Shown here piece after piece: positions 21,715 through 31,853 of a DNA stretch of 64,000 nucleotides (position 1 is the stretch's first letter; every line of letters starts with the position of its first letter). This DNA comes from Porodaedalea pini. Taxonomy: Eukaryota; Basidiomycota; Agaricomycetes; Hymenochaetales; Hymenochaetaceae. Where the stretch lies: contig NBAY01000026.1 of NCBI GenBank assembly GCA_002794775.1, forward strand, positions 310,001-374,000, given 5' to 3'. The position numbers and the translations under genes were made by a program. The notes beneath the pieces were generated by a model that worked only from the letters and a program-made list of their open reading frames with translations, made no database searches and had not been told where the DNA came from.

Positions 21715-22411
21715 GCTTGTCACACTGTCTCAGCTTGAGAGCCAGATGTCTATGGAGAGTTGGAATGTCACCAAAGCCCTGGATATCCATAGAAGATGAT
21801 GTATTCTGTAACTCTTCATTCATTATCTCCTTACGAGCAGTTTATCTCTAGTGTAAGGAGGCAATTCCACATCAAGGCATTCAAAGTCCATAGATGACTA
21901 CCTCAAAGAGGTCAACTCAAATCCACCAGCATCCATGAAGACACATTGCATCAATGGCAATAATGACACAACACATTGTCTGAATGAGCAGTATGTGGAT
22001 ATTGAAAAAGAATACACAGTCACCAATTGTGGGTCAACCAGTCTAAAAATTGTGTTTCTGGAAATGTATAACAGACCTCAAGAGTCTGAGAGAGAATAAA
22101 GAATTAGCCAAAGTGTACTACCATTGAATAATATGTGACTTGATTTTAAAATTTCAGAAACAGGGTACATTCAGACTTGTGGTTTGACAGCAACTTGGAT
22201 GGCATACAAAAAGACAGACTTCAAGTTGTTACAGATTAATATTGTTGCATATTTGAAGTCCAACCTCCACATCATTTTTGTATATGCATGCGCACTGTAC
22301 CATCCATGCAAGACAATTGAGATTCTGCTTGTATTGCCATCACTAGGTCTACACATGTCTTCAGGTTATGTTTGCCAGAAATGCCATCAACCATTGTGGC
22401 TGGATACATGT
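21715..22411. other. Unassigned AT-rich stretch
   Basis: Only short open frames (61-76 codons at 22,171-22,414) with no recognised motif. Probably old repeat-derived sequence. Confidence 0.4.
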
Positions 22412-22520
22412 TAGGTGGAGGTTCAGGTAGGGACTTGAACAAGGCAGGCCTTAGCTATCATTATTTGGGACATGCTATACTTGAGTGGGGACTTGGGACA
22501 TGCTGGCTCAGACTAGGATG
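22412..22520 (-). repeat. Gypsy LTR remnant
   Basis: Starts TGTTAGGTGGAGG and continues with diverged matches (GGCAGGCCTTAGC; TATACTTGAGTGGGGACT) to the end of the solo LTR at 18,982-19,080, in the same reverse orientation. It stops at MITE copy 2. Confidence 0.6.
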
Positions 22521-22524
22521 CCAC

Positions 22525-22701
22525 TTGAGGTAGTGGGCCATTAGGATGGCAAGCTACGATTACTGTTTACTGAATACCAAATAATTCACCAATGAGAATA
22601 ATGTTTTAGTATGATTTGCAAGCTTTAGTCCTCTTATATAAAATGAAAGACACAGAAAACAGTAATCATAGCTTGCCATCCCAATGGCCCACTGCCTCAA
22701 G
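22525..22701. mobile_element. TIR MITE, copy 2
   Basis: 177 bp with terminal inverted repeats beginning TTGAGGTAGTGGGCCATT; the core matches copy 1 at 14,021 (AATGAGAATAATGTTTTAG). It begins exactly where an eIF4G fragment stops, so it inserted in or caps that fragment. The other side is retroelement sequence. Confidence 0.85.
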
Positions 22702-22863
22702 TTCAATTACATCCTGTCCAAGAAAGTCAGCTCAACGAAAGGCTATGAAGCAGAACGCACACACCTGTAACATGAACTGCATATGACATGACATGTTGCT
22801 GCTCTTCACAAGCTCCTTCATGCGACTGAAGTAGACGTCCATGTGTCCACAAGCCACAAACTT
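22702..22863 (-). pseudogene. eIF4G fragment 2 (end of MIF4G domain)
   Basis: The minus strand reads CGHMDVYFSRMKELVKSSNM and FMLQ, then an intron (gtgtgtgcgttctg...ttggacag) and DVIEL. This is nearly the same as the segment at 38,290-38,440 of the larger eIF4G fragment, intron included. It is cut by the MITE at 22,701 and by unrelated sequence at ~22,863. Confidence 0.8.
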
Positions 22864-23194
22864 GTTAGGTCGAACTTTGAGTAGATCCGGCCTCAGTGAG
22901 GTAACCCCACGCGTAAGTATTAAAGTAAGAGGATCAACGCCGTCGCGTCAGTAAGACACATTCTTGAAGAAATTTCTGTAGAGTCAATAGAAAAAAATTC
23001 GTCACTACTCTTTGTTTTTAAATACAATACTTGATACAATACAATGTGCAGTAGAAGAAAGAGAGCTTGAGAGTACCGACAAAGAACAAAAACCAAAGAA
23101 AGCAACACAAAAATATCACAGCTGATGAGCATTATTTAATCTATGGTTATGGTTGAAACACACTGCGAGCAACCTGCACAACAGATGATCTATC

Positions 23195-23965
23195 AGTACA
23201 AGCAAGGGCAAGTGATGAGAAGACTGCAATGTATATTATCCAGCATGAGCGTGACCTCCAGTGCGACACGCACAAACTCTTTGTCCCAGAAGTCGTACTT
23301 GGGGTTGCGCAGGAGCTCAATGAACGTAAGCGGCGCTCCCAACGGGTGGGGACGACGCACAATGAAGCGCTCCAGTAGCACCCTAGTCATGATCTCACGG
23401 AAACAATCGTCCTTCGCCTGCTTGAACAGGTACAATAGGAGGCAGCTGAACCAGTGCGTATGCGCATTCGGGTAGCGAAGGTGGAGAATCATCGAACCAA
23501 TCAAGTGGTGTTGACCTGGAAGTAATATGATGGGCTGGGCCAGTCATCGCAAATTGTGTAAAAGAAGATAACAGACGCACCTTCAGGATCTAGATTGTAT
23601 GCCAGGTAGGTCAGAGCGACTACGCCTGGGTCCGTCGGAACGAATGTTGATGTGCCGCTCCGAGCCTTGACCTGAGCAACCGAGGAAACACCAACGTACA
23701 TGACAACCGCGTTCATCAGCGAAATGTTGTACGTCTCTTCGCCTGTCGCAATACCAGGGGCAGGCGCAGACGATCTTTGAGTGCAGCCAGGGAGGTCTGC
23801 AAGATGCGGCTCAAAGGGCACTGGTCCAGATAGCCTCTAAGATCACCATTTTTGAGGATGAGGGAGAAGTCGGATAGGATGGGAGGGATCGGGCCCATCT
23901 CTGGAATGGACTCGAACTTGATGTTGCGCAGGAGATGCAGAGGAAGGCTTGTGCAGTACGCTCCT
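23195..23965 (-). pseudogene. NOT1: NOT1 C-terminal fragment
   Basis: Frames on the minus strand read [88 protein letters not shown] and LTFIELLRNPKYDFW. These are the last part of NOT1, the NOT module that binds NOT2-NOT5 and anchors the CCR4-NOT complex. The true stop lies near 23,200. Two introns appear retained. Upstream it is joined to PRP8 at ~23,950 inside the segment encoding KERTAQAFL. The order PRP8 then NOT1 makes no sense as a normal gene. Confidence 0.85.
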
Positions 23966-26900
23966 TCAACTGCTCGTTGGTCAAGTTCCACACCCCGTCC
24001 TTGAGCGAGAACTGCTCTCCACTCATCGTCCGAATCTTCGGCAGAATGCGCACCTCGAAGCCGCTCATCGAGAAGAGTAGCTGAGGGATGTTTTTGGAGT
24101 AGACACTAACAAACGGATCTTCCTATTCAATCGTCGTCAAAGAACGAGGCAGGCTCTCCTTCACCTTCCAGAACACAGCTCGACCTAGATTGACGTCGTG
24201 CTTGATCAGGCGCATACGGCAATCCCGCGGCCAACATCTCTTGTTGTCATATCCAATAACATTGTTGTTTGTTGGATCCGGATTCGCGTCGAAGTAACGT
24301 TGTATAAGGTCGCGTGATTCTTCGGCGGTGAAGCGGAATGAAATATGCAAACGATCAACATAACGAGAATAGAGACGGACTGGATGGCGTGTCTCGGTCG
24401 CAGAATCACGGTACCGCAGGAAATTATTGGGCAGTTGTGGGGGACCCGCCATTTCACTTGCGCGTTGCAAGCCGAGGATGAGAAGATCGAGGACAAGACC
24501 ATAGTATTGGAAGACAAAGGCAGTATATGCTCGTATGTGCCATATCTTTGTAGGTGAGAACACAGTTATTCTTCGCTGTGATATAGTCCGCAAGATTATG
24601 GTCGAGAATAAGATGAAGCAGACGGTTGAGAAGGGTCAGGTCAATCTTTTCGTAGATTCGACAGTACAGTCTCCATCATCACTACGTATTCGCCCTCGCT
24701 CGTCTCCCAGATGTCCATCAAGTTATTGATACCCTGGCACCACTTGTACACTAGAAGGGGAGGAGGTTCAGTGTCCACAGGCTTGATCCACGCCGGGAAT
24801 AACCCGCGCTTGTCAGCCTCAAAGAATAAGAACTGCGAGCTTGTCATATGTGTCGAAGAACTCAATGCCTGCCTCTTTGAAGGCTCGCTGAGTGAGCAAG
24901 AGACGCTTGATCCTAGACAAACCTGCACGCGAATCAATAAGCTACACCCTACGACCAATTAGAAAAAGAACATACATTTGTGTGGATTGTCATACGCCTG
25001 CTCAATGAGAGCAAGCTCCTCACGCTGAGATTCGTTAAGATGACCTTTGACGCTGTACGCGTCATGCCTGTACGAAAGGGGACTGTATGGGAACATCAGT
25101 GAGAGCCACCGAAAGACGTAGTTAATTGAATCTTACGGGAATGGGATGGGAGCAAATTTCCGACTCTCAAACCAGTGGACTGTCGATGTGTAGATCGCAA
25201 CAGCCTCCTCAGCACTAACGTAAGGACTATCTTTGAGGTAACCATGCTGACGCTCCTGCTCAGCTTTCAAGTACAGTCGAGTAAGATGCCCTATGTTCTT
25301 CTTGACCACAGCCTTGTCGACAGTCGCACCGCACCTGACACGCTCGCGAATGTAGTGCGCAATCGAGCACCACCAGTCCGCCTTGTTCTTGATGTACCGC
25401 AGGATGATGTTCTCGATTGCAGTCGGCATGCCCGGGACCTTCCATGGAGCTGTAGAATAAGGCTTAGTACGCAAAGTCCAGATTCAACCAAACGACGTAC
25501 TGTTTGCCTTCCAGCAGTGCGACGCTTCTGACAAGTCCTGCAAGATAGTCTTCGCCTTGTTCTGCTTGATCGACTCCGGCATCATATCAAGAATATCGTG
25601 CATCACGGCAGTGCGTAATTCCAAGTCATTGTGCGATTCGACACGCTGCTTCGTGACCGGCTTTGCGATGTCCTTGCTGCTGAGACCCTCGAACTGACGC
25701 GCAAGCAAGTTTCCGAGCCAGTGCTCAAGCAGCGGTACAACTCCACGCATGAAGAAGAGCCACACTCGCCAACCTGGAGCACAAAACCCACAGCATGGGC
25801 CCTTACCAACAGGTCCCGTATTGAAGCGATAGTAGATTAGATGATTGAGATCTTTGCACGTCCGGATCTGACGCATAAGTTTGTACTTGTAACGGTACAT
25901 GCCGCTGAGCGCGCCGATATGTGCGAAGATATACTGCAATGCATCCGCCAGTTGGAAGGCATCCACATTGCCAAGCCGGAATTGGACGTGCGCATCGACG
26001 ACGAGCTTCGTGAGGCGAAGAGTTTCACGGAATGCATTTCCAAAGCAAGCCTTTTTGTGTTCCTTCGTCGTGAGCGTCTTTACCGGCTTCAGATTCATGT
26101 TGTAATCGAGATGAAGGTAATTCAAGTTCTAGAAGGATTGGAAGTCAAAATGATATAACGCAGCTTTCCCAACGATCATACCTTGCGACGGACGAGCAAG
26201 TTCAGCATGTTGTATCCTTGCCTGCATACTTGCAAACCAGCCTCCACCCAGTCCAGTTTTGTGGTCTGGAAAAACTTCGTCGCCTTCAACTGACGGAACA
26301 GGTTCTTTTTCGTCATCGGCTTCTCCGGCGTCGTCTTCAGCTCGTTGAGAACAAAGCACTTGAGTAGCTTCTGGTACGACATGCGAACCTTTTACAGGCT
26401 GGTTCGGTGGGCAGTGCTCCAAGTACCAATTCTTCACCAATGGTACATCTTGCGCGCGGCGCATGTGTCCCGAGCGGCGACTGTAAGGCGCCGGCGCCCA
26501 CCATAAGGCAATACCGTCCGCAGTGCTCTCGTTCTCCAAATCCTTATCCGAGAGGAATGGCTCAACCTCATCTGGTAGCTCGAATTCATCCTCGTCCGCG
26601 CCGTTGGGTCCGAAGATTTCGTCCATTGACGTGCGGAGTGTCAATCAATGGCTTCGGGTCATAAAACCAATCAATTATAGCACTGTCCTCCTCCTCATCC
26701 AGGTCAAGTTGAATGGCTTCCAGCGGCTCGACATCCAGCACGTTGTCCCCATAGTCGAGAGGAGGTTCTTCGTCGTCGAAGGGTGGGAAGCGCATACGCT
26801 TGAAGTGTCGACGGTCGCGCTTCTCGCGACGCACAGCAAGCCACATGGAGCTCCACTGAGCATGATACACCGGCTCAATGACACGCGGAATCTCGTTGAC

Positions 26901-27480
26901 AAAAGTGATTGCACCCGTGATATGGTAGAGGACAGGCACTTCGCGGACCTGCTCCCAGGGATACGGGATGTTTTCGCAGTTTCATGACCGCATGGGGGAC
27001 GTATTTGAGCACACCGAGATGTACACGCTTATCATTACGGAACTTGCGGTTACTCGTGTCTCCGCAATCTTTTATAATCTTGCGAACGTGCTCGGGCGGA
27101 AGATCCTGTAGACAACAGAACATGCCTCGTCAGCGCTCAAGTTGCATGTCACTTACCAATGGAACAAAGGCACACCTGCTTCCTAGTATCAACGAATCCA
27201 CCTTTGCGCTTCTCGCCATAGCGCTTGTTCTGCATCTGGTTCCGCTTATGGGACTTTTGCGCGAGTACCTCTGGCGGCATCCGCGAACTCGAAGGTTCGC
27301 CAGCGGAAGACATAGGCATGCCCGGCGGGGGAGGCGGCATCCCAGGCGTCGTGTCGATAGCACTGGGAGCACCTGGCGGGGCACCCATAGCGAGGTCATC
27401 GTTTACGTTTTGATCGAGTGCAACAATACCATCTGCGACGTCATCGTCCGCTGCATTCGTGTTGATAACGATATGTGCAT
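23950..27480 (-). pseudogene. PRP8: PRP8 N-terminal half (U5 snRNP core), decayed
   Basis: Reading down from 27,380: GMPPPPPGMPMSS, KRYGEKRKGGFVDTRKQ, intron, [64 protein letters not shown]-type segment [91 protein letters not shown] and [18 protein letters not shown], ending in [17 protein letters not shown]8 holds the spliceosome active site. The second half (RNase H-like and Jab1/MPN domains) is absent. Internal deletions remove about 180 residues after IDTPHVNG (26,640) and several short stretches; many 1-base shifts occur. GT..AG introns are kept. Confidence 0.9.
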
Positions 27481-27489
27481 CCAAATCGA

Positions 27490-28170
27490 CATCGAGCGCA
27501 TCAGGCGTACCCGCGACACCTACATCGGCTGCACCGGTCGCCGCTGGTCAGGGAGAGTCTGCAACGATTCCGACGGTCCGACGTCCGTGGGGAAGTGAAG
27601 GAGGCGGGGGCAAGTCTTCGTCCATGTCCTGGTCGTGTGATATCGTCGTCTCCATCTCGACATCACCATCCGCATCCGGCTCGCCATCATCCTCCATCTC
27701 TGTCTCAGGCCTCGAAGTTGATGTCGAGGGCGTTGCCGCTTCTGCCACCATCCGGGCGCGAATTGTTAGAGAGCGCGCCATCGACGCACCCGCAGTTGCC
27801 TGCTCGCGTGCATTCGGCTGTGTGTCCCAAACTCGGCGCGCCACGACTTGCCAGATCTGTCACGCCCTGGTACGATGACCGTACTTGTTGGGGTACCTGA
27901 GCCAGACGGCGTCGCATTCGCAGACGTGTCAGTTGAGACGAACGTCTCAGCATCCAATGTGGCAACGCTTTATTCTTCCTGAAAGGCCCTCAGATCAGTC
28001 AGCCAATAACAAAGATGATGGATGACTCACCTCGGCGTTCGCAAGGGATCGTTCGATAGCGAGCAGTCTGACGAGTTCTTGGGCCTGCTCGCGCCGACGC
28101 TGTTCTAATTGCTGCTGCCGTCGTTGCTGACACTGTTCACGGGTCTCGCGTGGTATGCCGCTCGCACTCG
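27490..28170 (-). pseudogene. Unidentified acidic/coiled-coil gene piece between BTB copy 3 and PRP8
   Basis: The minus strand encodes a Gln/Arg-rich helix (REQAQELVRLLAIERSLANA, ~28,030-28,090), a GT..AG intron (~27,975-28,030), a Ser/Thr-rich part (TPSGSGTPTSTVIVPG) and a very acidic part (ETEMEDDGEPDADGDVEMET). The frame then shifts toward the PRP8 start. I do not recognise the source gene; large ubiquitin ligases have comparable acidic low-complexity regions but nothing here is diagnostic. It fills the gap between the BTB breakpoint at ~28,185 and PRP8. Confidence 0.45.
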
Positions 28171-28184
28171 TGGGAGACAAGGGA

Positions 28185-29158
28185 AGGCGAAGGGTCGTGA
28201 GCTCGCCGGGCAGGGGTATTCTTGAGACCATAGGTGATGAGTTGATCGTAGAAATATGGCGCACGCGAAACAAGAACGAATCGATGCGAGCAGAAGACGG
28301 CGGTCGTCTCTTCTTCATTGCAAGGAGCACCCATTGTTGGCATATCGCTGTGTAGTTCAATGCGAATGTCAGAATACAGACGAGACCTCCACATGAAGAC
28401 AAGGTCCTTCCGAAGCTTGTCGACGCGTGCCTCTTCCACATTGGCGTCGCCTTCCCAGCCCTCCTCATTCGCATCGAACAAAAACTCAAACACATCCCCA
28501 AATCCCTTTCTTGTATAGAGATACTCGAGCTCGTTGGCGAATAACGCGGGATTATGGTTGAGAGATATGCGCGTGAGGGAGCCGATTACAGAGGGCACAG
28601 GGGAGATAGGCCAGAATTGGGAAGGTAAAGTGGAGCACATCGAGGCGGTAGGGGAACTCAACGCCAAGGTTGAGAGAGTGTGCAGATGTTGTCGGCATTG
28701 GAAGAGACGATATCGGAGAGGCAGCGAAAGGAAGTGGGGACGCGATAGGTGTCGGGCGGAACGAGAAATAGTGCGCCTGGGAACTGAGTAGTGCACGAGC
28801 ATAAACGATAGCTAGCATTTGTTAGTCTCAAGGACAGGTGGTAGGTTCTGCGCTTGTGCTCACCTTTATGTCCCCAAACCTCCGAGTCCGCGTTGCGGCC
28901 TTTGTCCATCGCGTCCTCATCCATTAGATCCCAGACGTCATCTGGGAAGCAATCCTTCGCGCGATGAAAGAGCAATTGGAGGTCCTCTTGCCATGCTGTT
29001 GTCGACCTCTTCGTTGCCTCGAGCAGTGCAGGTGGGCAGGCAGGCAGCTGTGACGGGACGGCTACCAAGACAAGCAGTGATGTAGTGTGATAAAAAAAAA
29101 AGCAGAGAAATCCCAAGAGAAAGGTGAAGGAGACAGACTTGTCGACGATGCCTCCCAC
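28185..29158 (-). pseudogene. BTB-domain protein, copy 3 (N-terminal third)
   Basis: Starting at 29,158 the minus strand reads EDLQLLFHRAKDCFPDDVWD, LMDEDAMDKGRNADSEVWGH, an intron, a Pro/Leu-rich region, then NPALFANELEYLYTRKGFGD, FLFDANEEG, RVDKLRKDLVFMWRSRLYSD and IELHSDMPTMG, ending FCSHRFVLVSRAPYFYDQLI and ELTTLRLP. This is the start and first half of the BTB fold that copy 1 lacks. Sequence leaves the gene just after ELTTLRLP and enters an unrelated coiled-coil piece. Two or three frame shifts are present. The 1.0-kb unit is paralogous to copy 4. Confidence 0.7.
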
Positions 29159-29175
29159 TGAGGTTGGAGATCACA

Positions 29176-29527
29176 TGTTGGCACTGTCGTCAACTTTGCT
29201 TTTGACCCATTTTTAATTCAACCAGGCCATTTTATTTTACCAAAAATACATAGACAGACAGAGGATTGTCTGAAGTTTTTTTACATGGTTCAAGCTTGTG
29301 ATTTGAATGGTTGAATAAAATTAAATATGCCAATGAAGAAAGTGAGCACTGTACAGCCACAAAAGCAGTGAACCCTTCATAGCCACAGCCTGAATTTAGT
29401 AGAAAAGGGGTCCAAAATTAACATATATGGTATGCCATCAGCTTATAAAAGCTGACAAAAACCCAAATTGGGGACTTTATCTTTGCCCACAACAAAAGAC
29501 GATACTTCGTAAACTCAGTAATCGTAA
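29176..29527 (+). repeat. ~370-bp repeat, copy 4
   Basis: 352 bases, TGTTGGCACTGTCGTC to AGTAATCGTAA, closest to copy 3. It directly precedes the start of BTB copy 3 on the other strand (shared flank gcctcccactgaggttggagatcaca). Confidence 0.8.
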
Positions 29528-29533
29528 ACAGAG

Positions 29534-29720
29534 GAAACAGGATTAATAACAGTACTATATAATACAGAGGGGCAGATCTCACCTAGGATGTTGCAGAGGA
29601 AAGAGGAAAATCAGAACAAGGGTTCATACAATTCCATCTTCCTCTATATACTGCAATGACCTATGAGACTGTATTACCTAAACTGTCTAGCTTACATTGT
29701 TAAAGTCATGAATGTGAGAG
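29534..29720 (-). repeat. Gypsy LTR fragment
   Basis: Diverged match, reverse orientation, to 19,110-19,260 of the solo LTR: GATTAATAACAGTACTATAT, CAGATCTCACCTAGGATG and AGAGGAAAATCAGAACAAGG. Both LTR ends are missing. Confidence 0.65.
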
Positions 29721-30160
29721 GGGGAGTTTGGGAACAATGGTGAGCTATATGGTAGCCTTCCAGAGTTTGTGTGTCTCAGAGTATCTGCAGCTCAGTACCT
29801 TAGAGTATAGCTGTATTGCAACCACACCAAGTCTGAGTCCAAAACTTGGTGGCAGCATAGTCTCCAGACCTTTGAATCATAGCACATTATATTTTGTTCA
29901 TATCCTTTCACATTCCCTTCACTCTCCAACCCATCTGAAGCTCATATGCACTCACTCCAAGTCAAGCAATATTCTGGCATGTGTGTGCCAATGATTTACA
30001 TATTCCAAGAGTAATTCTTAATGGATTCATTTTGGACTGGCACTGTACAGTTCCTATTATATAATTCTTCCCATTTGAACCCTTTCTGATGCCTTTGTTG
30101 TCTCAGTCTCTCTGACAGTTACAAAAGTAAGTAGATGATTTTTCTGTATATATTTCTAGA
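29721..30160. other. Unassigned AT-rich stretch
   Basis: One 88-codon open frame (29,728-29,994) without a recognised motif. Probably retroelement leader or decayed spacer. Confidence 0.4.
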
Positions 30161-30164
30161 GTAT

Positions 30165-30236
30165 CAGCCAAGTGCCAGCTGAGTGCCAGCCAAGTGCCAG
30201 CACTGCCAGCCAGGGTGCCAGCAATGCCAGAAATTC
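30165..30236. repeat. Short GTGCCAGC tandem array
   Basis: Six to seven diverged units of about 10 bases (AGTGCCAGCC/AGTGCCAGCTG). It lies just beyond the breakpoint of BTB copy 4. Confidence 0.7.
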
Positions 30237-30284
30237 CAGTCACTATACCAAAGGGTTTGGTATAGGTACTCATATGCATAGGCG

Positions 30285-31440
30285 ATGGAAGGCGGAAGGC
30301 GGAAGGCGAAGGTTCGTGAGCTCGCTGGGGGCGGGGGCAGGGGTCTTTGTTCTTGAGGCCATAGGTGATGAGTCGATCGTAGAAATACAGCGCACGTGTT
30401 ACGGGAACAAATCGATGGGAGCAGAAGACAGCGGTCGTCTCTTCTTCGATTGGGAAGGGGCACCTACTGTCGGCATGTCGCTGTGTAGTTCAATGCAGAC
30501 GTCAGAACACAGACGAGACCTTCTGAAGCTTGTCGACGCATGCCTCTTCCACATTGGCGTCGGCTTCCGGGCCCTTCTCATTCTTTCGCATCGAACAGAG
30601 ACTCAAATGCATCCCCCAAACCCCTTTCCTGTGAAGAGATACTCGAGCTCGAGCTCGTTCGTTGGTGAATAACGTGGGATTATGGTTGAGAGCCATGCGC
30701 GCGAGCGAGCCAATTACAGAGGACGCAGGGGAGATAGGCCGGAATTGGGAAGGTGAAGTGGAGCAAATGGAGGCCGGGTAGGGGAGCTCAATGCCAAGGT
30801 TGAAAGAGAGTGCAGATGTCGTCATCGGCATTGGAACAATGGAAGAGATGGTGTCGGAGAGGCAGTGAAAGGGAAGTGGGGACACGATAGGTGCCGGGCG
30901 GAACAAGACATATAGTGCACCTGGGAACTGGGGTGGAGCACGAGCATACATGATAGCTAGCATCTGTTACAGTGTTAGTCTCAAGGACAGGTGGTAGGTC
31001 CTGCGCTCATGCTCACACCTCTTTATGTCCTCAAACCTCCGAGTCCGCATTGCTGCCTTCGTCCATCGTCACGTCCTCATCCAGTAGATCCCAGATGACA
31101 TCCGGGAAGCGATCTTTCGTGCGATGAGAAAGAGTGATTGGACGTCCTCTTGCTGTGCTGTCGTCGACCTCTTCGTTGCCTCGAGCAGTGCGGGTGCAAG
31201 TGCGGGTGCGGGTGCAGGCAGGCAGGCAGCTCTGACGGGACGGCTATGATGAGAAGCAGTGATGTAGCGTGATTAAGAAAAAAAGCAGAGAGAGCCCAAG
31301 AGAGAAAAGTGAAGGAGACGATTCAGCTCTCAAGTGTGCCTCCCTGCTGAGGATCACATGAGTGAGCGAAGCGAGTGTCTTTGCTGCAGCAAAACAGACT
31401 CTCGTCGACGACCGCAAGGGTGCCTCCCACTGGTTGGAGA
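30285..31440 (-). pseudogene. BTB-domain protein, copy 4 (N-terminal third)
   Basis: Paralogue of copy 3 with the same content: a start region near 31,440, an intron-bearing leader, RARAPPQFPGAL-like sequence, the ELEYLYT region (broken) and EACVDKLQKV. It ends at SELTNLRLP near 30,300, followed by three near-perfect GGAAGGC units and the GTGCCAGC array. Copies 3 and 4 are direct repeats about 2.3 kb apart, each with the ~370-bp repeat at its 5' side. Frames are broken. Confidence 0.65.
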
Positions 31441-31445
31441 TCACA

Positions 31446-31688
31446 TGTTGGCACTGTCGTTGACTTTGCTTTTTTGACTGATTTTTAATTCAACCAGGCC
31501 ACTTCATTTTACAAAATAAAAATAAAAAAAATACATAGACAGATAGAGAGAGTCGTCTGAAGTTTTCTTTCTTTTTTTATTTTATTTTTTAAAACATGGT
31601 TCTAGGCTGAGATTTGAATGGTGGTTGAATAAAAATTAAATACACCAATGAAGAAAGTGAGCACTGTACAGCCACAAAAGCCGTGAAC
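31446..31688 (+). repeat. ~370-bp repeat, copy 5 (truncated)
   Basis: Starts TGTTGGCACTGTCGTTGAC and ends after CACTGTACAGCCACAAAAG. The last ~110 bases are missing. A/T-run expansion (about 31,515-31,590) distinguishes it from the other copies. Confidence 0.75.
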
Positions 31689-31726
31689 AGCTTCACCTGG
31701 GGGTCCCATCAGATGGGACAGAGCCT

Positions 31727-31853
31727 GTTGGAGTTCAGTCGGTTGGGGTCAGTCAGAGTTCGGTCGGAGTTCGGTCAGAGTTCAGTCGGAGTCCATTGGA
31801 GCGTGTCGGAGCGTGTCGGAGTCCGTCAGGGTCAGTCGGAGTTCCGGTCGGAG
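31727..31853. repeat. GTCGGAGTTC-type minisatellite
   Basis: About 125 bases of 10-11-base units (GTTCGGTCGGA/GTTCAGTCAGA and GGAGCGTGTC). Confidence 0.75.
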
